Assembly (NCBI GenBank): GCA_016213455.1
Contig: JACRAG010000388.1
Span: forward strand, 1 to 6,468
DNA from: Anaerolineae bacterium
GTDB lineage: Bacteria; Chloroflexota; Anaerolineae; Anaerolineales; Anaerolineaceae
Direction: 5' to 3'
Length of the DNA stretch: 6,468 nucleotides
Of the stretch, positions 1 to 5,096 are shown in pieces; positions within the stretch are counted from its first letter, which is position 1; every line of letters starts with the position of its first letter. The position numbers and the translations under genes are program-made. The notes under the pieces were generated by a model. That model did not search any database. It was not told where the DNA came from and saw nothing but the letters and a program-made list of their open reading frames with translations.

Positions 1-162
1 CAGGTGGGCAACGTGCTGTTTGCCTGTGGGCTTTAGGAGTACGGCGGGAATATCATCATCATCTACGGCGGCGCCGACACCTACACCCTGGCTGCCAGCG
101 TCAACAAGGCCGAATTATGCCAGGCGCTGGATCGCGCCGGCCTGGAAAATCCCTTTTTATAG
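1..162 (+). pseudogene. 3' end of a GH130-like glycoside phosphorylase gene, with an in-frame TAG
   Basis: Reading from base 1 gives a C-terminus with the pieces VGNVLFACGL, then TAG at 34-36, then EYGGNIIIIYGGADTYTLA and a tail ending in ENPFL before a second TAG at 160-162. The pattern N-V-x-F-x-C/T-G followed by a hydrophobic strand and YGGADT is the closing strand region of GH130 enzymes, which phosphorolyse beta-1,2- or beta-1,4-mannosides to mannose 1-phosphate plus a shorter sugar. The homology appears to continue without a frame change across the internal TAG, so the TAG replaces or inserts one residue between Leu and Glu. The 5' part lies outside the window, so the state of the rest of the gene is unknown. 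It could be a decaying gene, a sequencing error, or an enzyme truncated by about 43 residues. Family assignment is by motif only. Confidence 0.55.
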
Positions 163-223
163 ATCTGGAAATCCGCAGCGGTGCGGCCTGACGGAATGAG
201 TTGACATCGAACCTGAAACATAA

Positions 224-260
224 CAAAAACCCCCCGGAAAAACCATCCGGGGTGTTTTTG
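224..260. terminator. Bidirectional intrinsic terminator
   Basis: A 15-base arm (224-238) pairs with a 15-base arm (246-260) with one C/T mismatch around a 7-base loop. The stem has a GC-rich core (CCCCGGA/TCCGGGG) flanked by A5 on the left and T5 on the right, so a U-tract follows the core whichever strand is transcribed. It lies 61 bases after the GH130-like stop and 24 bases after the stop of the minus-strand EEP gene. It therefore fits a shared terminator for two converging genes. Confidence 0.88.
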
Positions 261-284
261 TTGGTCAGGTCGCGAAGAAGAGCA

Positions 285-1016
285 TCACCCGGTGATGGAA
301 TCCGCCGTCTTGGGCGCGATCTCCACCATCAATGGGCAGTGATCGCTGTGCGTCAGCCACTCCTCGGGTTTGCCCACCTCCACCCGCCGGATGCGCCGCA
401 GCCAGCGCGTGGGGATGAAGGCATAATCGATATGCGAGGGCTTTTGCGGATTACGCCCGCGAAAATACGTCCCGCGCGTTTCCTTGCCGGGTTTTTCCAT
501 GCTCGCCAGGTGATACGCGCTGATCATGCCCAGGTCTGCGAGGGATGTGCTCAAGGTGATATGGTTGCCCATCCTCGAGCGCGGCGTGGTGCGCGGGCTG
601 GAATTGAAATCTCCCAGGAAAACCGTATCGTTTGCCAGCATAAACGCGCGGTATGCCGCCAGCGCCTGGTAGATCTGTGCGCTGTAGCTCAATTTCTCGA
701 TGGGATGATCCATCGCCCATACCGCCACCGCGTGAAAAGCATACGGCGCGGTGACGCGCAGCGGAATACAGTAGCGGATGGTCTCATCAAAGTTTTCCAA
801 CGCATCAAATTCAAGATTGGTCCAGGAAAAGACTCCCAGGCCTTTGTTGGGACTGCTGCCGAACCAAAACATGCGCGCCGGGGCGTTGCCCTGCTTCCAG
901 GTCAATTTCTCCAGGCATTCACATTCTTGAATCACCGCCAGGTCCGGCTGCATGGCAGCCAGCGGCAGGTACTTTTTCCGAAACGCGCCCTGACAGTTCC
1001 AGGTAACAATTTTCAT
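285..1016 (-). CDS. Endonuclease/exonuclease/phosphatase (EEP) family protein
   Basis: A 243-residue soluble protein of the DNase I-like EEP fold, whose members cleave phosphodiester or phosphomonoester bonds with a divalent metal. Visible landmarks in order are MKIVTWNCQG at the N-terminus (Asn7), IQECE with the metal-binding Glu31, GLGVFSW near 59-65, LGDFNSS with Asp136 and Asn138, HIDYAF with Asp197, and the terminal THSDHCPL with Asp225 and His226. All expected active-site positions are present, so it should be active. The start is set at the ATG at 1016-1014; an upstream in-frame TTG at 1037 would add seven residues that do not fit the family N-terminus. No clear Shine-Dalgarno sequence is seen. 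The spacing resembles a subgroup of uncharacterised bacterial EEP proteins rather than exonuclease III, and it lacks the WxxRLDYxLVS signature found in the xthA gene of this window. Substrate unknown. Confidence 0.88.
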   Translation of the reverse strand: MKIVTWNCQGAFRKKYLPLAAMQPDLAVIQECECLEKLTWKQGNAPARMFWFGSSPNKGLGVFSWTNLEFDALENFDETIRYCIPLRVTAPYAFHAVAVWAMDHPIEKLSYSAQIYQALAAYRAFMLANDTVFLGDFNSSPRTTPRSRMGNHITLSTSLADLGMISAYHLASMEKPGKETRGTYFRGRNPQKPSHIDYAFIPTRWLRRIRRVEVGKPEEWLTHSDHCPLMVEIAPKTADSITG

Positions 1017-1053
1017 AGCTGTTTCACACGCAAGCAAGCCTCATGGGGGACTT

Positions 1054-1068
1054 CCCTCAAATTGAGGG
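1054..1068. promoter_or_regulatory. 15-bp perfect palindrome, possible operator
   Basis: CCCTCAA and TTGAGGG are perfect inverted repeats around a single central A. The site lies in the 140-bp spacer between the divergent EEP gene (start 1016) and dgoD (start 1157), 38 bases from the former and 88 from the latter. With a one-base centre it makes a poor RNA hairpin but a good dimeric-repressor site. No sugar-acid regulator gene is visible in the window, so binding by a GntR- or LacI-type protein is inference only. Confidence 0.4.
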
Positions 1069-1101
1069 TACACTTAACGGCATTCCACAAACACGCAGCG
1101 C

Positions 1102-1126
1102 TTCCCAGCTCGGGAATGCGATCGCA
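1102..1126. promoter_or_regulatory. Two adjacent short inverted repeats upstream of dgoD
   Basis: TTCCC (1102-1106) and GGGAA (1112-1116) form a 5-bp inverted repeat with a 5-base gap. It is followed directly by the 10-bp perfect palindrome TGCGATCGCA (1117-1126). An AT-rich TATTATACA (1131-1139) follows and could serve as a -10 region, though no good -35 lies at the usual distance. The cluster is 31-55 bases before the dgoD start codon, where a promoter/operator is expected. TGCGATCGCA also contains GCGATCGC, a motif over-represented in some genomes, so it may not be a specific site. Confidence 0.33.
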
Positions 1127-1156
1127 CAGGTATTATACAGACTCCGGAGAATATCC

Positions 1157-2263
1157 ATGAAAATTACCCGCCTGGAAACATTTCTGGTCAAGCCGCGCTG
1201 GCTGTTCCTCAAAATCCACACTGACGAAGGCCTGGTCGGCCTCGGCGAACCCATCCTCGAAGGCCGGGCACTCACCTGCGCCCAGGCTGTGGAAGAATTG
1301 GCGCCATACCTGATCGGGCAGGACCCCACCAAAGTGGTGCATCACTGGCAGGCCATGTACCGGCATGCCTTCTACCGCGGCGGTCCCATTCTCACCTCGG
1401 CGCTGAGCGGTGTGGAACAGGCGCTGTGGGACCTGACCGGCAAAGCTTTGGGCGTTCCGGTGTATAAGCTGTTGGGCGGCCCCACCCGCGAGCGCATCCG
1501 CATGTACAAGCACGCCAGCGGTAACCCCGAAATCGTGAAAGAGTTTTCCGCCCAGGGTTGGAACGCGTTCAAGACCGGCATCTTCGGCGGACGACCGGCA
1601 CGCATCATCGAAACCAAAGGTTTTGTGGATCGCGCGGTGGAGAACTTCGCCGCATTGCGCGAAGCCGGAGGCCCGGAAGTAGATATCGCCATCGACTTTC
1701 ACGGCTCGATCAGCCCGCAGACCGCCAAACTGCTGATCAAAGCCTTGGAGCCCTACCAGCCCATGTTCATCGAAGAACCGGTCCAGTGCCAGAACGTCGA
1801 CGCCATGGTGGACATCGCGCGCGGCACGCACCTGCCAATTGCCACCGGCGAGCGCATCTTCACCAAGTGGGGTTTCCGGGAGATTTTGGAAAAGCGCGCC
1901 GCTTCCATCATCCAGCCCGACCTTTGCCACGCCGGCGGCATCCATGAGACGCACATCATCGCCGGGATGGCTGAAGCCTATTACGCGGCGGTTGCCCCGC
2001 ACAACCCGCTCGGTCCCATCTCCCTGGCAGCCTGCATCCAGCTCGACGCGACCATACCCAATTTTGTGGCGCAGGAGCACGTCTCACTCGGCGAGGGCTA
2101 TCTCAAACATCCCTTTGTGGTCAAAGACGGCTTTGTGGACCTGCCCACCGGCCCGGGATTGGGCATTGAACTGGACGAGGAAGCCCTGGCGGATAAGATC
2201 GGTCACGATTGGACCAACCCCATGTCCTATCACCCGGATGACAATTCCGTGGTGGACTGGTAG
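1157..2263 (+). CDS. dgoD: D-galactonate dehydratase (enolase superfamily)
   Basis: Predicted to dehydrate D-galactonate to 2-keto-3-deoxy-D-galactonate, the first step of the De Ley-Doudoroff route, in the cytoplasm with Mg2+. The 368-residue protein follows E. coli DgoD closely from the start (MKIT...PRW.FLKI.TDEG, LIGQDP, FYRGGPIL) to the end (DNSVVDW compared with DNSVAEW). Superfamily residues are all present: DFHG gives metal ligand Asp180 and acid His182, IEEP gives Glu206, GER gives Glu232, and APHNPLGP gives base His282. E. coli numbers are 183, 185, 209, 235 and 285, a constant offset of three. It is about 14 residues shorter than E. coli DgoD, mainly near 305-330. The start is the ATG preceded by GGAGA at 1146-1150 with a 6-base gap; a longer reading frame from 1043 adds 38 non-homologous residues. 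No KDPGal aldolase or kinase gene is beside it. Fold and reaction class are near certain; exact substrate is inferred by resemblance. Confidence 0.88.
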   Translation: MKITRLETFLVKPRWLFLKIHTDEGLVGLGEPILEGRALTCAQAVEELAPYLIGQDPTKVVHHWQAMYRHAFYRGGPILTSALSGVEQALWDLTGKALGVPVYKLLGGPTRERIRMYKHASGNPEIVKEFSAQGWNAFKTGIFGGRPARIIETKGFVDRAVENFAALREAGGPEVDIAIDFHGSISPQTAKLLIKALEPYQPMFIEEPVQCQNVDAMVDIARGTHLPIATGERIFTKWGFREILEKRAASIIQPDLCHAGGIHETHIIAGMAEAYYAAVAPHNPLGPISLAACIQLDATIPNFVAQEHVSLGEGYLKHPFVVKDGFVDLPTGPGLGIELDEEALADKIGHDWTNPMSYHPDDNSVVDW

Positions 2264-2328
2264 AAACCGGTCTGGCTGCGATCTTTGGCATGACCACCTT
2301 CGCATCAACGGATCTGGAGAGACCACCC

Positions 2329-3012
2329 TTGCTGATGACACTGCCGCGGAAGCGCTTCCTGTACACGCTCCCAATTTTGCTGTTGCTCAGCACCGCCTGG
2401 GTGTTTGTGAGCTTCGCCGCCTGGTTTGGAAAACCTGCCGGTTACGTGGCTGGCTTTCTTTTCTATGATGGGTTCTGGTGCCTGGGCGTTCCATATCTTC
2501 TGCTGGGGAAGCGCAATTTTCTGGCATTGTTCAAAGAAGACAGGCCATTGTTTCAAAAAAAGTACGCCTGGCTGGCGCTGCTCCTGCTTTCCACAACCGC
2601 TGGAGCGCTGGGCATGGTGATGCGCCATGACCTCGCCCAGACCCCCATTGCGCTGATCGCCATAGCCATCCCCGCTGCCATCCTCACCGCCACCTGTGAA
2701 GAGATTCTATGGCGCGGCCTGTATGTGAAGGCATTCCCGGGCCAGGTGTTCGCCGGGCTGCTGCTCCCCACGCTGGGATACGCCGTCTGGCATCTGTCTC
2801 CCCAATTGATTTATCCCGCCAGTATGCCTGGCGGGATGTTTGCCTTCGCGGGACTGACCTTTTTTCTCGGTCTGTGTTATGGGCTGGTCAGCTACAAAAC
2901 CGGATCATGCAAGTGGACTGCCATCTCGCATAGTCTCAACGGCGTACTGGACCTGGGCGGTGCGCTTGCCCCGGCGATTTACGCGCTGCTCTTCACGGCT
3001 GGCCTGCAGTAG
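2329..3012 (+). CDS. CPBP family intramembrane metalloprotease (CAAX protease-like)
   Basis: A multi-pass inner-membrane protein of the CPBP/Abi family, distant relatives of Rce1 CAAX prenyl proteases. Roughly seven hydrophobic segments are visible, from LPILLLLSTAW at the N-terminus to PAIYALLFTAGL at the end. Three family motifs occur in order: CEEILWRGLY (EExxxR), the His of VWHLSP, and SHSLNGVLD (HxxxN), so the Glu/His catalytic site is intact. Start choice is uncertain. A TTG at 2329 sits 7 bases after GGAGAG (2316-2321) and is preferred; an ATG at 2335 has the same site at 13 bases; an ATG at 2290 has no ribosome-binding site and adds a polar, unhydrophobic lead. The gene starts 65 bases after dgoD and could be read through from it, but nothing ties it to sugar use. 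Bacterial members have been linked to peptide processing, immunity to bacteriocins or protein sorting; the role here is unknown. Confidence 0.85.
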   Translation: MLMTLPRKRFLYTLPILLLLSTAWVFVSFAAWFGKPAGYVAGFLFYDGFWCLGVPYLLLGKRNFLALFKEDRPLFQKKYAWLALLLLSTTAGALGMVMRHDLAQTPIALIAIAIPAAILTATCEEILWRGLYVKAFPGQVFAGLLLPTLGYAVWHLSPQLIYPASMPGGMFAFAGLTFFLGLCYGLVSYKTGSCKWTAISHSLNGVLDLGGALAPAIYALLFTAGLQ

Positions 3013-3040
3013 ACGCCGCCAAAGGCTGCCGGTCGCAGGA

Positions 3041-3826
3041 TCAGTCACGCAAATCCAGGCTGACCGGGCAGTGATCCGACCCCATCACCTCGGTATGGTT
3101 GGTCACTGCGGTGACCCTGTCCATCAAAGCCTCGCTGACCAGGAAATAATCCAAACGCCAGCCGGTGTTGTTCCCACGCGCGTTGCCGATGTAAGACCAC
3201 CAGGTGTATTCGATTTTGTCCGGGTACAGGTTGCGGAAGGCATCCACAAAACCGTGTTCCAGATAGCGGTCAATCCAGGCGCGTTCCTCGGGCAAAAAGC
3301 CCGTCGAGCCGGCATTGGCCCTGGCATTCTTGATGTCCTTTTCGGTGTGCGACGTGTTGAAATCACCGGTTAGGATGATCTTCAAGCCCTCGCTGTGCAA
3401 ACCATCACACCATTCCAGCAGCCGGGCGTAAAAATCCAGCTTGTACGGCACGCGGGACAGGTCACGTGAACCATTGGGAAAATAGATATTAAACAGCAGT
3501 ACATCTTGCAATGGGCCGGGAAAACGGCTGGCGATCAGCCGGCCTTCGCCGTCAAATTCAGGCAGCCCCATCCCCAGGTACTCCTGCACCGCCTGGCTGC
3601 GCGAGAATGTCGCGGTGCCGCTGTAACCGGGGCGGCTGGCCGGATTCCAGGTGATATACGGGTAGAGACCGGTCAAACTGGCATGTTGCGCCGCGTCCAA
3701 TTGATCGGCGCGGGATTTGATCTCCTGCAGGCATAACACGTCCGCGTTCAACGCCCGCACGCGCTCTTCAAAGCCCTTGCCCAGCGCTGCACGCAATCCA
3801 TTGATGTTCCATGTGGTGATTCGCAT
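3041..3826 (-). CDS. xthA: Exodeoxyribonuclease III (AP endonuclease)
   Basis: Predicted to incise DNA at abasic sites and remove blocked 3' ends in base-excision repair, with 3'-5' exonuclease activity, using Mg2+. The 261-residue length is typical. Motifs in order: MRITTWNINGLRA (Asn7), CLQEIK (Glu35), GYSGTATFS, NIYFPNG (Tyr115), LTGDFNTSH (Asp155, Asn157), GWRLDYFLVS (Asp226) and GSDHCPVSL (Asp251, His252). These match the catalytic set of E. coli ExoIII (Glu34, Tyr109, Asp151, Asn153, Asp229, His259). The ATG at 3826 is chosen because homology starts there; an upstream extension to 3934 would overlap the divergent oxidoreductase gene. No strong Shine-Dalgarno sequence precedes it. The stop lies 28 bases from the convergent CPBP gene stop, with no clear terminator between. 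ExoA is an equivalent name in Gram-positive bacteria. Confidence 0.94.
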   Translation of the reverse strand: MRITTWNINGLRAALGKGFEERVRALNADVLCLQEIKSRADQLDAAQHASLTGLYPYITWNPASRPGYSGTATFSRSQAVQEYLGMGLPEFDGEGRLIASRFPGPLQDVLLFNIYFPNGSRDLSRVPYKLDFYARLLEWCDGLHSEGLKIILTGDFNTSHTEKDIKNARANAGSTGFLPEERAWIDRYLEHGFVDAFRNLYPDKIEYTWWSYIGNARGNNTGWRLDYFLVSEALMDRVTAVTNHTEVMGSDHCPVSLDLRD

Positions 3827-3868
3827 GTCCAGATTGTACAGGATTCCAGCCGCGCAATCCAGAATAAC

Positions 3869-3898
3869 ACTATAATCAATGGGTACCCTTTCCAACAA
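3869..3898 (-). promoter_or_regulatory. Candidate sigma70-type promoter for xthA
   Basis: On the minus strand TTGTTG (3898-3893) and TATAGT (3874-3869) are separated by 18 bases, placing the transcript start near 3862 and leaving a leader of about 35 bases before the xthA ATG. The -10 matches five of six consensus bases and the -35 only three. A second -10-like TACAAT lies at 3838-3833, so close to the ATG that its transcript would be leaderless; its -35 is poor. GGGTACCC (3881-3888), within a partly extended inverted repeat at 3878-3891, sits in the spacer and might be an operator. Confidence 0.4.
3871..3876 (+). promoter_or_regulatory. Candidate -10 element for the Gfo/Idh/MocA gene
   Basis: A perfect TATAAT lies 45 bases before the ATG at 3922, which would give a leader of about 39 bases. 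No recognisable -35 exists at 16-18 bases upstream (the sequence there is GC-rich), and there is no extended TG, so it would need an activator if real. It overlaps the xthA -10 on the other strand, so the two promoters would compete. Confidence 0.35.
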
Positions 3899-3921
3899 AC
3901 TCTCACCGAAAGAAAATCTGC

Positions 3922-4944
3922 ATGGCAAAATCACCCATTCGCATGGCCGCCATCGGCCTGAACCACGGTCACATTTACGGGCAAACCCGCCTGATGCTGG
4001 ACGCCGGCGCGGAGCTGGTCAGCTATTTTGCCAAAGAACCCGAGCTGGCTGCCGCATACGGAGCCGCCTACCCGCAAGCGCAGCTGGCGCGCAGCGAAGA
4101 AGAAATCCTTGAAGACGAGTCGATCCAGCTCATCCTCACTGCAGGCATCCCGGCGGAACGGGCGTCGCTGGGCGTACGCGCCATGCGACACGGCAAGGAT
4201 TTTATGAGCGACAAAGGCGCGCCGACCACTTTCGAGCAGTTGGAAGAGGTTAAACGCGTTCAGAAAGAAACCGGGCGCATCTATTCGGTATGTTTCAGCG
4301 AACGCTTCGAAGTGCCCGCGGTGGTGAAAGCCCAGGAGCTGGTCGCGCAGGGCGCGATTGGGCGCGTGGTGCAAACCGTGGGGCTGGGCCCGCACCGCGT
4401 CGGGCTGCACAACCGCCCGGATTGGTTCTTCCGCAAAGCCAGCTACGGCGGTATCCTGATCGACATCGCCTCGCACCAGTTTGACCAGTTCCTGTACTTC
4501 ACCCAATCCACGGAGGCGCGCGTTACCGGAGCGCATGTTGCCAATTACAGCCACCTGCAATATCCTGAATTTGAGGATTTTGGCGAAGTCATGCTGGAAG
4601 GCAGCGGCGGCACCGGCTACATCCGCGTGGACTGGTACACCCCGGACGGGTTGGGCGTGTGGGGGGATGGTCGCCTGACCATCCTGGGCACCGAGGGATA
4701 TATCGAAATCCGCAAATATGTCGACCTGCTTGGCCGCCCGGGTGACAACCACCTGTTCCTGGTCACGCAAAAAGACAAGCAGTACATCGATTGCGCCAAC
4801 GTGCCGTTGAAGTACGGCGGGCTGCTCAGCGCGGATATCCTCAACCGCACCGAGACCGCCATGCCCCAGGCGCACTGCTTCAAGGCGCTGGAGCTGGCCC
4901 TGCAAGCCGAACAGGCTGCCCGGCGCCTGGGAAACCTGGCGTAA
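3922..4944 (+). CDS. Gfo/Idh/MocA family NAD(P)-dependent oxidoreductase
   Basis: A 340-residue cytoplasmic protein with an N-terminal Rossmann domain (about 1-125) and a C-terminal alpha/beta substrate domain. The first strand and turn read RMAAIGLNHGHI (7-18), in place of the usual GxGxxG. The cofactor/catalytic Lys is in SDKGAPTT (Asp97, Lys98), a variant of the common EKP motif. The second-domain signature YGGILIDIASHQFDQ (175-189) supplies the Asp181, His185, Asp188 pattern typical of the family active site. Members oxidise or reduce hydroxyls of sugars, inositols and sugar acids, so a carbohydrate substrate is likely but cannot be named. The ATG has only a weak GAAAG-like site upstream. 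The gene stands alone, divergent from xthA and convergent with hcp. The GLNHGHI type recurs, as far as I recall, in uncharacterised dehydrogenases near sugar catabolic genes. Confidence 0.9.
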   Translation: MAKSPIRMAAIGLNHGHIYGQTRLMLDAGAELVSYFAKEPELAAAYGAAYPQAQLARSEEEILEDESIQLILTAGIPAERASLGVRAMRHGKDFMSDKGAPTTFEQLEEVKRVQKETGRIYSVCFSERFEVPAVVKAQELVAQGAIGRVVQTVGLGPHRVGLHNRPDWFFRKASYGGILIDIASHQFDQFLYFTQSTEARVTGAHVANYSHLQYPEFEDFGEVMLEGSGGTGYIRVDWYTPDGLGVWGDGRLTILGTEGYIEIRKYVDLLGRPGDNHLFLVTQKDKQYIDCANVPLKYGGLLSADILNRTETAMPQAHCFKALELALQAEQAARRLGNLA

Positions 4945-4977
4945 GAACCAGCCTCCCCACCTTTTTTGTTGATTATC

Positions 4978-5020
4978 ACAAAGGGTATTGCCGCGCTTCA
5001 CACACAGCAATACCCTTTGT
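4978..5020. terminator. Perfect 14-bp inverted repeat, probable bidirectional terminator
   Basis: The arm 4978-4991 (ACAAAGGGTATTGC) is the exact reverse complement of 5007-5020, with a 15-base loop. It lies in the gap between two converging genes, 33 bases after the oxidoreductase stop and 76 bases beyond the hcp stop. Each arm ends in a short A/T run (CCCTTTGT), but neither strand has a long U-tract after it, so termination efficiency is uncertain. The rest of the gap (5021-5096) has only a weak imperfect hairpin at 5039-5059 and no reading frame worth reporting. Confidence 0.6.
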
Positions 5021-5096
5021 AGTTGATCGCTATGGCTGCCTCAGCGATTCCGCGTGAGGTGTGCCAGCCGTTGACGGATTGAAAACCAGCGCCGGC

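Noticed and set aside
173..186. CCGCA-GCGG-TGCGG mini hairpin just after the GH130-like stop
   Set aside because: Only five base pairs and no U-tract; the real terminator is 40 bases further on.
201..206. Perfect TTGACA -35 hexamer
   Set aside because: No -10-like sequence lies 16-18 bases downstream (the position holds CAAAAA at the terminator), and no plus-strand gene follows.
201..1160. 319-residue plus-strand open frame opposite the EEP gene
   Set aside because: It runs through the terminator at 224-260 and into the dgoD leader, is Arg/His-rich, and the opposite strand carries a clear enzyme.
1133..2080. 315-residue minus-strand open frame opposite dgoD
   Set aside because: Antisense to a gene with complete catalytic motifs; low-complexity Gly/Asp/Val-rich translation typical of a shadow frame.
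2290..3012. CPBP gene as part of an abortive-infection or defence system
   Set aside because: The family is sometimes labelled Abi, but no toxin, restriction, CRISPR or phage-related gene is nearby to support it.
3013..3040. Possible terminator between the CPBP gene and xthA
   Set aside because: Only 28 bases, with no stem longer than about three pairs and no T-run.
3931..5010. 359-residue minus-strand open frame opposite the oxidoreductase gene
   Set aside because: It is the antisense shadow of the well-supported Gfo/Idh/MocA gene in GC-rich DNA, and its translation shows no recognisable motif.
5039..5059. CCTCA...TGAGG imperfect hairpin downstream of hcp
   Set aside because: Needs a bulge to extend beyond five pairs and has no U-tract on either strand; likely chance.
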